Assembly: GCA_002162825.1 (NCBI GenBank)
Contig: MAAU01000095.1
Coordinates: 1 to 46,647 of the forward strand
Length of the DNA stretch: 46,647 nt
DNA from: Gammaproteobacteria bacterium 54_18_T64
GTDB taxonomy: Bacteria; Pseudomonadota; Gammaproteobacteria; Pseudomonadales; Porticoccaceae
Direction of reading: 5' to 3'
This document shows, piece by piece, positions 17,149 to 27,952 of this stretch. The notes under the pieces are model-generated. The model worked only from the letters and a program-made list of their open reading frames with translations, did no database searches and was not told the DNA's origin. The translations under genes were made by a program, and so were the position numbers. Each line of letters starts with the position of its first letter. Position 1 is the stretch's first letter.

Positions 17149-18516
17149 ATGACTGAACTTGCCAGTGTCCCCGCGAAAATCCCTGAGTTACCCCACTCCA
17201 TAGAAGCGGAGCAGGCGGTACTCGGTGGCTTGATGTTGGCCAATGATGCTTTCGATAGTGTCGCCTCTTTAATTACCGAAGAGGATTTCTACGGTCAAGA
17301 CCACCGCCTGATCTTTGCCACCATGAAGGAGCTGGCTGATCAGGATCAGCCGCTCGACCCGATCACCCTCTCCGAAGCACTGAAGTCGCTACACCTCCTC
17401 GAAGACGCGGGCGGTGATAGCTACCTCGTCAATATTGCTCGCAACACGCCCAGTTCCGAAAATATTCGCGCCTATGCGCAAATTGTTCTCGAGCGCGCGA
17501 TCGTTCGAAAACTGATTATCGCCGCCAGTGAAATCGCTCAAAAGGGCTATAACCCCCTGGGTTGGGACAGTGGCAAGTTACTGGCCGAGGCCGAGCGTCG
17601 CCTACTGGAAGTGATTGAGGGCAGGCCCAAGGAGGGCGGCTTTCAGAATGTCACCGACTTGCTGCGTCAGGCCGTCGATCGTATAGAGCAGCTCTTTACC
17701 AGTGATGATGATATTACCGGTCTCAGCACGGGCTTTAATGAGTTGGACGCCGATACTTCCGGTTGGCAATTGGCCGACCTGGTGATCATCGCCGGTCGCC
17801 CCTCGATGGGTAAAACCTCCTTTGCGATGAACCTTGTTGAGCACGCCATGCTTAACCAGGAAAAGCCGGTATTGGTGTTTAGTCTCGAAATGCCGGCCAA
17901 TCAGCTGGTGATTCGTCTGCTGTCGTCGATGGGGAAGATTGATCAAACCAAAATGCGCAATGGCAATCTCGACCCAGATGATTTTACTCGCCTCGCGGGT
18001 GCCGCTGCACGACTCAAGGGTCGCCCCCTGTTTATCGATGACACGCCTGGCATTAATCCGATGGAGCTGCGCAACCGCATTCGCCAGCTGTCGCGTGAGC
18101 ACGGTAGCCCGGCGCTAATTATGATCGACTATCTACAGTTAATGAGTGCCAGCACTAAGGTCGATGGTCGAGTACAGGAAATCTCGCAAATTTCCCGGGA
18201 ATTGAAAATTATTGCCCGCGAATTTGATTGCCCGATCCTGGCGCTGTCCCAGCTCAGTCGTAATCTTGAGCAGCGACCCAATAAACGGCCCATCAATTCA
18301 GATCTGCGTGACTCGGGAGCCATTGAGCAGGATGCTGATGTCATTATTTTCATTTATCGCGATGAGGTGTATAACGAGGACAGCCAGGATAAGGGTATTG
18401 CCGAAATTATTATTGGCAAGCAGCGCAACGGTCCCATTGGCACCTCAAAGCTGGCCTTTGTCGGTAAGTACACGCGCTTTGAAAACCTGGCCCGGGATTA
18501 TTTTTCTGAAGATTAA
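17149..18516 (+). CDS. dnaB: Replicative DNA helicase DnaB
   Basis: A 455-residue hexameric 5'-3' helicase that unwinds the replication fork. The N-terminal domain opens with LPHSIEAEQAVLGGLMLAND, which also interacts with primase. The RecA-like domain has Walker A GRPSMGKT (216-223) and downstream IMIDYLQLM and SDLRDSGAIEQDADVI. An open frame extends upstream to 17092, but the ATG at 17149 gives the normal family N-terminus and length, whereas the upstream extension would encode a spurious hydrophobic segment. No intein is present. Confidence 0.97.
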   Translation: MTELASVPAKIPELPHSIEAEQAVLGGLMLANDAFDSVASLITEEDFYGQDHRLIFATMKELADQDQPLDPITLSEALKSLHLLEDAGGDSYLVNIARNTPSSENIRAYAQIVLERAIVRKLIIAASEIAQKGYNPLGWDSGKLLAEAERRLLEVIEGRPKEGGFQNVTDLLRQAVDRIEQLFTSDDDITGLSTGFNELDADTSGWQLADLVIIAGRPSMGKTSFAMNLVEHAMLNQEKPVLVFSLEMPANQLVIRLLSSMGKIDQTKMRNGNLDPDDFTRLAGAAARLKGRPLFIDDTPGINPMELRNRIRQLSREHGSPALIMIDYLQLMSASTKVDGRVQEISQISRELKIIAREFDCPILALSQLSRNLEQRPNKRPINSDLRDSGAIEQDADVIIFIYRDEVYNEDSQDKGIAEIIIGKQRNGPIGTSKLAFVGKYTRFENLARDYFSED

Positions 18517-18556
18517 CGGCGACAGTGCCAAGTTACACGGGGATTAAGATTAGCAG

Positions 18557-19456
18557 ATGAATATTTACCACAGTGTTTCAGGTTTGCGCGCCGAGATAAG
18601 AACGCGGCGCCAATGTGGCGAGAGTGTGGGCTTTGTGCCCACCATGGGCAATTTGCACGAGGGCCATCTGCAACTGGTGCGCTTGGCGAAAGAGCAGTGC
18701 GACGTAGTGGTGGTCAGTATCTTCGTCAATCCCCTGCAATTTGGTCTCAACGAAGACTGGGAAAAATATCCACGTACCTTTCAGGACGATGCAAAAAAAC
18801 TGGAAGCCGAGGGCTGTGACTTCCTCTTTCATCCCGATGAGAATGAAATTTACCCCAATGGCATGGCCGACCAAACCCGCGTGGTAGTGCCGACCATGAC
18901 GGATATTCTCTGTGGTGCCAGCCGCCCCGGCCACTTTGAAGGGGTGACCACGGTGGTGTCCAAGTTGCTGCATATTGTGCAGCCCGATACGGCCATCTTC
19001 GGTATCAAAGACTACCAGCAGTTGGCGGTGATTCGGCGCATGGTCGAGGACCTTTGTATCCCGGTTGAAATTGTCGGTGCAGCCATTGCTCGCGATGTCG
19101 ATGGCCTGGCCCTCAGTTCGCGTAATGGTTACCTGTCTGAAGACGAACGGCCGCGGGTCAAGATCCTGTATGAAACTCTGTGCTGGTGTCGAGAGCAAAT
19201 AGTGGCTGGCGAGAAAGACTTCTCCGAACTGGAAATAGAGGCGAGCAAAACGCTTGAAAAAAGTGGCTTTCGCACGGATTATGTTAGTATTCGCAACGCT
19301 AAAACACTAGAACCGGCGGCGCACGATGACAAGCACTTAACCATATTGGGTGCGATGTTTACCAAGGGTGCGCGTCTTATCGATAATATCAGCCTGGCAC
19401 TTAGTGAATCGCAAGTCGATACGCTGCTGGCAGAACAAACAGAAGTGAAGAAGTAG
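18557..19456 (+). CDS. panC: Pantothenate synthetase
   Basis: A 299-residue enzyme that joins pantoate to beta-alanine using ATP to make pantothenate. Seen are [16 protein letters not shown] with the HxGH nucleotide motif (34-37), [11 protein letters not shown], and the second signature [12 protein letters not shown]. It starts 40 bp after dnaB and is followed within 10 bp by panD, which makes the beta-alanine substrate. panB, often adjacent in other gammaproteobacteria, is absent from the window. It is about 15 residues longer than the E. coli enzyme, mostly at the C-terminus. Confidence 0.96.
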   Translation: MNIYHSVSGLRAEIRTRRQCGESVGFVPTMGNLHEGHLQLVRLAKEQCDVVVVSIFVNPLQFGLNEDWEKYPRTFQDDAKKLEAEGCDFLFHPDENEIYPNGMADQTRVVVPTMTDILCGASRPGHFEGVTTVVSKLLHIVQPDTAIFGIKDYQQLAVIRRMVEDLCIPVEIVGAAIARDVDGLALSSRNGYLSEDERPRVKILYETLCWCREQIVAGEKDFSELEIEASKTLEKSGFRTDYVSIRNAKTLEPAAHDDKHLTILGAMFTKGARLIDNISLALSESQVDTLLAEQTEVKK

Positions 19457-19466
19457 AGGTTTATTT

Positions 19467-19850
19467 ATGTTCAGTAACATGTTGAAAGCCAAGCTGCATA
19501 TGGGTTCTGTTACGCAAGCGGAATTGTGGTACGACGGCTCCTGTGCCATCGACAGCGACCTGCTCAAATTGGCGGGCATGCGTGAATTTGAACAAATCGA
19601 TATTTACAATGTTGATAACGGCGAGCGCTTCACCACCTATATTATTCAGGCCGAGGCGGGTAGTGGCACTATCTCCATGAATGGCGCCGCCGCCCGGCGT
19701 GTACAGGTTGGCGATAGAATTATCATCGCTACTTATGGCCAGTTTAACGAGGCCGAGATGGCCGAACACAAGCCCAAGCTGGTCTATTTGAACAAAGACA
19801 ACAGTGTTGAGCGCACCACCAATACCATTGCGGTACAAGCTGTATCCTAA
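19467..19850 (+). CDS. panD: Aspartate 1-decarboxylase proenzyme
   Basis: A 127-residue pyruvoyl enzyme that converts aspartate to beta-alanine. The self-cleavage site is Gly24-Ser25 in WYDGSCAID, so the chain splits into a beta subunit of 24 and an alpha subunit of about 103 residues carrying the pyruvoyl group. [14 protein letters not shown] and [12 protein letters not shown] are typical. It lies 10 bp after panC, behind AGAGG. Confidence 0.97.
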   Translation: MFSNMLKAKLHMGSVTQAELWYDGSCAIDSDLLKLAGMREFEQIDIYNVDNGERFTTYIIQAEAGSGTISMNGAAARRVQVGDRIIIATYGQFNEAEMAEHKPKLVYLNKDNSVERTTNTIAVQAVS

Positions 19851-19857
19851 GCCCCCC

Positions 19858-19887
19858 AGCCCCGCCTTCGCGGGGCGCTATTTTATT
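19858..19887 (+). terminator. Terminator after panD
   Basis: AGCCCCGC and GCGGGGCGCT flank a CTTC loop and are followed by ATTTTATTT. This ends the rpsF-panD stretch before acs. Confidence 0.8.
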
Positions 19888-20009
19888 TCAATCTAAAGCC
19901 CGGCCTTAGCCTTCCCGCTACCCCCCCCCAAGCTATGACAAAGCAGCCCCGTTGTGACAGAATGGCGGCCTTTTATTCGTTGTTATATTTGACTTACACA
20001 GGGGGTAGT

Positions 20010-21947
<1,938 letters not shown>

Positions 21948-21966
21948 GCCTTGACCCGCGTAGTTA

Positions 21967-21990
21967 GAGGCGCCTACGGGCGCCTTTTTA
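21967..21990 (+). terminator. Terminator after acs
   Basis: GAGGCGCC and GGGCGCC around a TAC loop are followed by TTTTTATT. Confidence 0.85.
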
Positions 21991-22031
21991 TTAACATCTA
22001 TTTGCACGCACAACAAAAAGTGAGGCACAGC

Positions 22032-22763
22032 ATGGAATCCTTAGACAATAAACTCGCCGTCGTTACCGGTGCCAGTAAAGGTATCGGCAAGGGCATCGCC
22101 ATCGCATTGGCCAAGCAGGGCTGCAAACTTATTTTGGCCTCTCGTGATGAAGAGAAAATGAATGCCGTCGCCGCAGAGATCACTGCTGCGGGTGGTCAGG
22201 CGCAAGTTTGTGTTTGCGATATTACCGATGAGGCCTCGGTCGATGCCTTGTTCGCCCTGGTGGCCGAGCACAAACAAGGGCTCGATATTCTCGTCAACAA
22301 CGCCGGCATGGCCATCTCGGGTCGTATTGACGAACTCAGCTACGATGCCTGGCGCCAGGTGCAAGACGTTAATGTCAACGGCATGTTCCTCTGCTGTCGC
22401 GGAGCGGCGCGGCTGATGAAGCCGACCAGGAAGGGTCGCATTATCAATATCGGCAGTATCTCCGGGCAAATGCCACGGGTGAAAAGCTCACCCTATACCA
22501 CCTCTAAATTTGCCGTCACCGGTTTGACCAAGGCCCTGGCGCTGGAATTGCGCGCCTATAATATTGCCGTGTGCTGTATTAACCCCGGCAATGTGATGAC
22601 CGACATCTGGGAGAAAAGCCCCCAGGTACCGGAAAAAGAGGGTGTGATGGCGGTGGACGATCTCGCCGAACTGGTGGTCACCATGGCTTCGTTGCCAGAC
22701 CATGTTAACTTGTTCGAGTCGGTGATTTTACCGGTCACTCAGCCCTATCTGGGCCGAGGTTAG
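22032..22763 (+). CDS. Short-chain dehydrogenase/reductase
   Basis: A 243-residue classical SDR. TGASKGIG (12-19) binds the cofactor, NNAG follows, and the SPYTTSK block carries the catalytic Tyr and Lys, with a serine in the NIGSISG block. ASRDEE after the second strand suggests NADP preference. The ATG at 22032 has GTGAGG in front. It is a single gene after the acs terminator and ends 36 bp from the convergent beta-barrel gene. Substrate unknown; family members oxidise secondary alcohols or reduce 3-oxoacyl groups. Confidence 0.85.
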   Translation: MESLDNKLAVVTGASKGIGKGIAIALAKQGCKLILASRDEEKMNAVAAEITAAGGQAQVCVCDITDEASVDALFALVAEHKQGLDILVNNAGMAISGRIDELSYDAWRQVQDVNVNGMFLCCRGAARLMKPTRKGRIINIGSISGQMPRVKSSPYTTSKFAVTGLTKALALELRAYNIAVCCINPGNVMTDIWEKSPQVPEKEGVMAVDDLAELVVTMASLPDHVNLFESVILPVTQPYLGRG

Positions 22764-22799
22764 CAGAGTTATAGAACGCCGAAATAAGCACCTGCCTGG

Positions 22800-24239
22800 T
22801 TATTCAAAAGCCAACTCAATGCCGATAATCAGGCGGTCATTGTCGTCGAACTGGCCAAATATGCCTTCTTCACTGCCGTAAAAAGTATCACTCGAGGCCC
22901 AGGTTTTTAGATTGTCCTGCCATTCGTAAGTCACGCGCAAACGCATCAGGCCGTCGCCAACATTGCTGTTGGTGAGCCAGATGAGTCTCAGCTCCAGGGT
23001 ATCATTGAGTAGGGTGTGATTGACCAGCAGTGATAATGTGGACTCGCTTTTGTCGCGCACGGTGGCTGACTGGCGATTAAGGGCAACACTTTGAAATAGC
23101 TGGCCGCTAATCAGGGTGTTTTCCAGCCCCGTCCAATCGAGGCCGACCACGGATGACACCTCCTTGCCTTTGGTGATGCCGTCGCTGTCGCTTAAGCCCT
23201 CGGCGAGAAAGTAGCGGTCGCTGAAATAGGCCAGCTCGCCGCGCAGCACCCAGTTATCGAAGGCATTGCTAAAGCTGCCGCCCAGGACATGGGTGCGGCG
23301 GTATTGGGGCTGGATTGTGACGTGGGGGCCATTGGCAGTGAGTGACCTGTCTTGATACAGCAGGGCGAAGTTATCGTACTGATAGAGGTAGTTGAGGCTC
23401 AGATCCCAGCCCTTCCAGAAACGCGACAGACGCAGCCCTATATCGGAGTCCATTAACAGGCGTCCGGGGCGATCAATGGCTTTGACATCGACACTTACCC
23501 CAACGGGTGGGGCCTGAGGCAGTAACAGGGGAGAAGTGGGCGCGTACAGTCCACCCTCGCTGGCCAGTACGTGGTAACTTTGCTCGGGTATCCACAAGAA
23601 TTGTGCATCCCACTCACCGACATTGGTCTCGATATTGGCCAGCCACTGTGGAATGCGTGAATCGTCAAAGTCCTCCAAAATAAACTCGCGGTAGGACTGG
23701 GGATTGACGATGTCGAGTACCTTTAAACCATCGGCCTTGCCCCACACCACCTGCTGTTTGCCGAGGGTGAAATAATAATTATCGCTGGGTAATTCCAGAT
23801 AAAATTCGCGCAGTTCGAATTCACTGCTGTTGCCCATATAAAGCGGTTTGCCGAGGGGGCTGTAGGCAGCGTCGCTGACCCGCTGAGGGGCTAGACCATC
23901 GAAGCTGATACTGCGTAGGCGCATTAGGGCAGTGAGTTTTACGCGATTGTCAAAGCGCAAGATGGCTTCGGGCTCGAGGCTGAATTGATGGCTTTGTCGT
24001 TTAAAATTATGACTATCGCCACTCCACAAGGCGCTGGCGATGAGTGAACTTTGCAACTCGGCGGCCCGCAGTAGTGGCGTAAAGAGACAAGTTAGAGCGC
24101 TCACCATAGACACCGCAATAGCCAGCCCAAGGCCGTGGAGCCTGCTTGTTAAGCGCGGGGCGCTGCTTGCGCGTGGCTCCTTGGTGTCGACAGGGTTTGG
24201 CGTCACAGCTAAGGGTCTAAAGCCCGCGCTTGATGGCAT
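22800..24239 (-). CDS. Outer-membrane beta-barrel protein (DUF1302-like) of an RND export operon
   Basis: About 479 residues. The N-terminus is unusually long before a hydrophobic signal segment (LGLAIAVSMVSALTCLF, then LLRAAE as likely cleavage site). The mature part is rich in alternating aromatic strands and ends LIIGIELAFE, resembling an outer-membrane beta-signal. The block LGKQQVVWGKADGLKVLDIV is characteristic of DUF1302-type barrels found with MMPL transporters. The ATG at 24239 overlaps the upstream gene by 23 bp; a TTG at 24290 would overlap by 74 bp. No clear ribosome site is seen, suggesting translational coupling. Probably the outer-membrane part of a lipid or hydrophobic-compound transport system. 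Confidence 0.7.
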   Translation of the reverse strand: MPSSAGFRPLAVTPNPVDTKEPRASSAPRLTSRLHGLGLAIAVSMVSALTCLFTPLLRAAELQSSLIASALWSGDSHNFKRQSHQFSLEPEAILRFDNRVKLTALMRLRSISFDGLAPQRVSDAAYSPLGKPLYMGNSSEFELREFYLELPSDNYYFTLGKQQVVWGKADGLKVLDIVNPQSYREFILEDFDDSRIPQWLANIETNVGEWDAQFLWIPEQSYHVLASEGGLYAPTSPLLLPQAPPVGVSVDVKAIDRPGRLLMDSDIGLRLSRFWKGWDLSLNYLYQYDNFALLYQDRSLTANGPHVTIQPQYRRTHVLGGSFSNAFDNWVLRGELAYFSDRYFLAEGLSDSDGITKGKEVSSVVGLDWTGLENTLISGQLFQSVALNRQSATVRDKSESTLSLLVNHTLLNDTLELRLIWLTNSNVGDGLMRLRVTYEWQDNLKTWASSDTFYGSEEGIFGQFDDNDRLIIGIELAFE

Positions 24240-25053
24240 TAGTGGTGAACATGGTGTCGGGCACGGGGCTTTGGTAGTCAACCTCAGCAAAACTTAGGCT
24301 CGTGCTGTGCCCGGTCTTGTGGTTTTCCACATTAATATTTTGCTGGGTCCAAATGCCTTGAATCTGATCAATGTTAGCGATAGTTACGGTCTTGAGCAGT
24401 GCGCCCTTGATATCCCAAAACTGACTTTGGCGAACCATCCATATTTGCCTGTCGACGCAAGAGAGGCTCTTGCTGTAGCCCAGCTCACGGGCTATTGCCT
24501 GAGTTTTTGGTGTGCCCTCAATGTGCAGGCCGGGGTGGCCATCAACATCACAGTTACCGACGGTTTTGAAATTAAAATCGGCCGTAGAGACCCTGGTCTC
24601 GAGTTTGATATCTTCATAGGTCATATCGGTGCCGAGGAAATAGTCACCCCGGTCCGCTGCCGATATGCGCCTGACTTTGCGCAGGGCGGGTAGGTAGAGC
24701 CATTGGTCATCTTCCCGCTCGGGGGTGTTGTAGTCATAGGTCAGAAATGCCGTGTCCCTGATGTTTTTCGGTGCTAGATAAAAAATAACGGTGCGCTTTT
24801 CACCGGCATAATATTTGCGATAACTCATGGTTTCACGTTTGCGGGTTTTGCCTCGCTTGTCGCGCATGACAATGCTGAGTTTGCGGCTCACCGCCTCGCC
24901 CTCATCGCGGCTATTGATATGCGCGGCCACTTGTCCGCCCGTTGGCAGGGTGGCTTGTGCATTGCTGAGCGGTTCCTGAGCAAGGCCGGTGAGTGCAAAA
25001 AATGGCGTTGACAAGATGCCAACCCAGCAGCTTAGTAGTCGCGGGTATTTCAA
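24217..25053 (-). CDS. LolA-like outer-membrane lipoprotein-sorting family protein
   Basis: A 278-residue secreted protein. The signal peptide MKYPRLLSCWVGILSTPFFA ends near LTGLAQE. The mature part has RKYYAGEKRTVIFYLAP, DDQWLYLPALRKVRRISA and GTDMTYEDI, the typical blocks of the LolA-like family that accompanies MMPL/RND transporters. The fold is expected to bind a lipid or hydrophobic ligand in the periplasm. The start codon is TTG at 25053, supported by AAGGGAG eight bases upstream and by the signal peptide beginning there. It lies 55 bp after the RND gene and overlaps the barrel gene. Confidence 0.82.
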   Translation of the reverse strand: MKYPRLLSCWVGILSTPFFALTGLAQEPLSNAQATLPTGGQVAAHINSRDEGEAVSRKLSIVMRDKRGKTRKRETMSYRKYYAGEKRTVIFYLAPKNIRDTAFLTYDYNTPEREDDQWLYLPALRKVRRISAADRGDYFLGTDMTYEDIKLETRVSTADFNFKTVGNCDVDGHPGLHIEGTPKTQAIARELGYSKSLSCVDRQIWMVRQSQFWDIKGALLKTVTIANIDQIQGIWTQQNINVENHKTGHSTSLSFAEVDYQSPVPDTMFTTNAIKRGL

Positions 25054-25108
25054 ATGCAGAACTCCCTTGTATTGTTAAAATTCAGTCTAAGTAAAAGAAG
25101 TACTTGTT

Positions 25109-27424
25109 TTAAAGGACGGAGGGGGTATATCCACGGGGAGGATAGCCTAAAAACCTCGGCCTAAATACCTTTGCCATGGCGGGTAATAAAATCATACTGG
25201 CGAGAAAACTCATGGTAATCGACAGGGCGACACAGGTGCCAAATTCCTGGAGGATGACCACCTTACTCAAGACCAGAATGCCGAATCCCGAGGCGAGGGT
25301 CAGAAAGTTGAAGAGCAGGGCGCGCCCGGTGGAGGGGAAGAGGGCCATCAGTGTATCGTCCGAGACCTCATCGTCGCAGCCAATCAGTATTTGCAGACGC
25401 TCGACGGTATGTATGGAAAAGTCGACACCCAGGCCAATGGCGATGGCGGCAAACATGGAGGAGCTCACCGAGAGGGGCATCCCGGTGTAGCCCATGTAGG
25501 CATAGACGGCACAAATCGTGGTGATGATGGGTACCAGGCAAAACAGCCCGGCAGTGCTGGAGCGAAAACTCAGGGTCGCCATCAGGAAGACCAGGCCCAG
25601 GGTTACCGCTAAACCAAGCAGGTGTCCATCGCCGAGGCGCTGCATCCACTGGTAATTAATATTGGCTCGCCCGGTGGGTTGGGCGTTAATCTGCGGCCCA
25701 TTGAAGCTCTGCTGTAAATAGTCATCGAGGTACTCGATGACCGCGGCAATGGTCTTGTAGTTTTCCTGTTCGAGGTTGATACGCACATTAGCCAGACGGT
25801 AGTCGTAGTCGATAATGGCGTCGAAGTCGCCCGGGTCGGCGCTGATCGAATAGATCAAAAAGTACTGGGCACTGAGTTCGACACTGTCCGGCAAACGATA
25901 GGACTCGGGGGCATCGGCGTGCATGGCGCGATTCATCTGCTTTAAATAATCGACCACCGAGGTACTGCCCTTGACCAGGGGGTGTAGGGCCATATGAGCT
26001 TGCAGGGCTTCTATCTTGCGCAAGTTTTGCGGTTTAAAAAGGTCTTCTGGATTTTCGCTTGTCACCATAACATCGAGAAAGTTGGTGCCGTCGAAGGCCT
26101 GGTTGATGGCTTCGCTGGCGATGACAATCGCTTCATCCCGCTGAAAGGCCTTAATTAAGGACTCGTCCATTTCGATCTTAAGGCCGCCGTGAATGCCGGC
26201 GGCGATGGTGAGGAGACCGGCCAATAAAAACCACCGCGGGCGCCGCAGTGTCACCGCACCGAGCCAGCAAACTGCCTTGGCAAAATTGTCGCGCGCTTCG
26301 CCATTGGCAGTGGCGCAAGGGGTCTGTCGCGAGGCGTCCGATGGTGCCGGCTGGCGTCGATAGGCACGGCTGAGCTGGGGCTTGAGTCGGCTGAGCAGGG
26401 CGGGAACGATGAACATCGAATAGAGCCAGGCAACGCCGACCCCAAACATGGCGAAGAGACCGAAGTACTTCATCGGCGGCATAATCGTGGCGATACTGAG
26501 TCCGAAGAAACCCGCCATGGTGGTCAGGGAGGTTAGGGTGATGGGTCGCCAGATACGGCTCATGGTGGTCACCGCCAGTTCTCGCGAGGTGTATGCGGGG
26601 TGCTTGGCTGAAGTTTCGTAGTATTCGGTGAGAATATGGATCGAATCGGCAACGGCAATGCCAATTAAAACCACCGGCAGGGCATTGGTAATAATAAAAA
26701 AACTCACGTCCAGTGCCGCCATCAAGCCGATGGCGGATGAGGCGGTGGCCAGGACTACAAAACTGGGAATCAGGGTGCCGCGCAGGGTGCCAAAGGCGAG
26801 GTAACACAGGGCAATAATCAACAGTGCCGAGAGGGGCATGATACGCGAGGCATCGGCGTCGATATAGGCACCAAAATAACCGGTTAAGGCGCCCTCACCG
26901 GCGATATGAATACTCTCATCGGCCGTTAATTCGGCACTGCCCGCCAATGTCATCAAGGCCTCATAGGTAGCCTGTGCTCGGTTGGCATTGAGCTGTTCGG
27001 CAATAATCAAGGTGCCCGAGCCATCCTCCGCCACGAGGGTGCCTACGTAGAGGGGAAAGGCCATGGCCGCGCTTCTCACAGCAGCGGCATCGGCGGCAGT
27101 TTGGGGCAGGGTTGGGAAGAAAGCTTCGACCTCCATGCCTTCCTCTGAGCCAATAATATTATTCTCGGTGGCCAGGCTGGTGATGCCCTCGGGGTCGATA
27201 TTATCGATATTTTCTAGCTGTTGGGTCAGCCAGTCGACTAGTTGCAGGGTGTGGGGATTAAACACCCCCTGGGGACCCCTATTGATAATGGCGATGACCA
27301 TGGGGTCGCCGAGGCCAAAGGTCTCACGGGCCTTTTTATTGAGCACCAGGGCGGGGTGGTCGAGGGGCATAAAGGCATCGCTGCGGGTATCCTTTTCCAG
27401 CGTCGGTAGAAAACTGGCGAACAA
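25109..27424 (-). CDS. MMPL/RND-superfamily transporter
   Basis: At least 771 residues. It has two repeats of a periplasmic loop followed by a bundle of membrane helices, with the RND-type motifs GIAVADSIHI and GLGVDFSIHT in the TM4- and TM10-like helices, whose aspartates are the likely proton-relay residues. This HAE3-like group moves lipids or hydrophobic molecules. The first usable start is TTG at 27424, but it falls inside the first membrane helix. In-frame coding similarity continues upstream to about 27574 (WQFFWACSAYPRLCIFLSIC and so on) with no ATG, GTG or TTG, so the true start is probably non-canonical and the protein up to about 50 residues longer. First gene of a three-gene operon. 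Confidence 0.85.
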   Translation of the reverse strand: MFASFLPTLEKDTRSDAFMPLDHPALVLNKKARETFGLGDPMVIAIINRGPQGVFNPHTLQLVDWLTQQLENIDNIDPEGITSLATENNIIGSEEGMEVEAFFPTLPQTAADAAAVRSAAMAFPLYVGTLVAEDGSGTLIIAEQLNANRAQATYEALMTLAGSAELTADESIHIAGEGALTGYFGAYIDADASRIMPLSALLIIALCYLAFGTLRGTLIPSFVVLATASSAIGLMAALDVSFFIITNALPVVLIGIAVADSIHILTEYYETSAKHPAYTSRELAVTTMSRIWRPITLTSLTTMAGFFGLSIATIMPPMKYFGLFAMFGVGVAWLYSMFIVPALLSRLKPQLSRAYRRQPAPSDASRQTPCATANGEARDNFAKAVCWLGAVTLRRPRWFLLAGLLTIAAGIHGGLKIEMDESLIKAFQRDEAIVIASEAINQAFDGTNFLDVMVTSENPEDLFKPQNLRKIEALQAHMALHPLVKGSTSVVDYLKQMNRAMHADAPESYRLPDSVELSAQYFLIYSISADPGDFDAIIDYDYRLANVRINLEQENYKTIAAVIEYLDDYLQQSFNGPQINAQPTGRANINYQWMQRLGDGHLLGLAVTLGLVFLMATLSFRSSTAGLFCLVPIITTICAVYAYMGYTGMPLSVSSSMFAAIAIGLGVDFSIHTVERLQILIGCDDEVSDDTLMALFPSTGRALLFNFLTLASGFGILVLSKVVILQEFGTCVALSITMSFLASMILLPAMAKVFRPRFLGYPPRGYTPSVL

Positions 27425-27704
27425 AAGAATTAGACAAATACTCAGGAAAATGCAGAGGCGGGGGTAGGCGGAGCAGGCCCAGAAAAATTGCCAGGCCCTG
27501 GTGTCTTGAAGAATAGTCTTATCCAGAGGGGCCGAGAAAGCGCGACTCTCGGCCAGTTGAAGGTTGTTGTTTGCTTACTATTAAGCCTCTAAGCCCCTTG
27601 CAGCTCAAGTCTTAGTTACAGTGAGCGCGGTGCTGAACAGGACGTTTTGTATTGCCAAATTTGTAGTGGTAAAACCCTTGATCTGGGGTTGATGATGGCA
27701 GTGT

Positions 27705-27724
27705 AAGGTACTCAGTCGTACCTT
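27705..27724. promoter_or_regulatory. Palindrome, possible operator
   Basis: AAGGTAC (27705-27711) and GTACCTT (27718-27724) form a perfect inverted repeat with a 6-bp centre. There is no T-run, so a terminator is unlikely; the size suits a dimeric regulator. Confidence 0.45.
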
Positions 27725-27747
27725 GTCGGGCCCTTTTTTGCCTTGCT

Positions 27748-27762
27748 TGGCCCGATTTTGGC
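27748..27762 (+). promoter_or_regulatory. Possible sigma-54 (-24/-12) promoter
   Basis: TGGCCCGATTTTGGC keeps the GG and GC pairs at the correct 12-base distance and differs from TGGCACG-N4-TTGC at two conserved positions. It is about 190 bp upstream of the monooxygenase start, so the leader would be long. Confidence 0.35.
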
Positions 27763-27952
27763 TTTGTCTATCGAGGTGCTACTATGCCACGCTGCTTTCT
27801 TACGTCAGCGCTGCGATTTTTCGTAAGCTGTTGTAAATGAGGTTATTTTAAGGTCTGGGGATGTGCTGTAGTTTCTTGTCAGGAGATCAATTACAAGGCC
27901 AAAGTGAGTGACGTATTACATTTTGTTCAGAGATATCTAACGAGGAAACGAT

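Larger units (their letters stand above)
27575..27952. other. Intergenic region between the divergent RND operon and the monooxygenase gene
   Basis: About 380 bp with no credible gene. It must hold promoters for both directions. A 7-bp-arm palindrome and a sigma-54-like element are visible in it. The last 15 bp carry the ribosome site GAGGAAA of the monooxygenase gene. Confidence 0.6.

Noticed and set aside
16958-17152. 64-codon plus-strand frame between rplI and dnaB
   Set aside because: No ribosome site, and it runs through the terminator-like hairpin; better explained as spacer.
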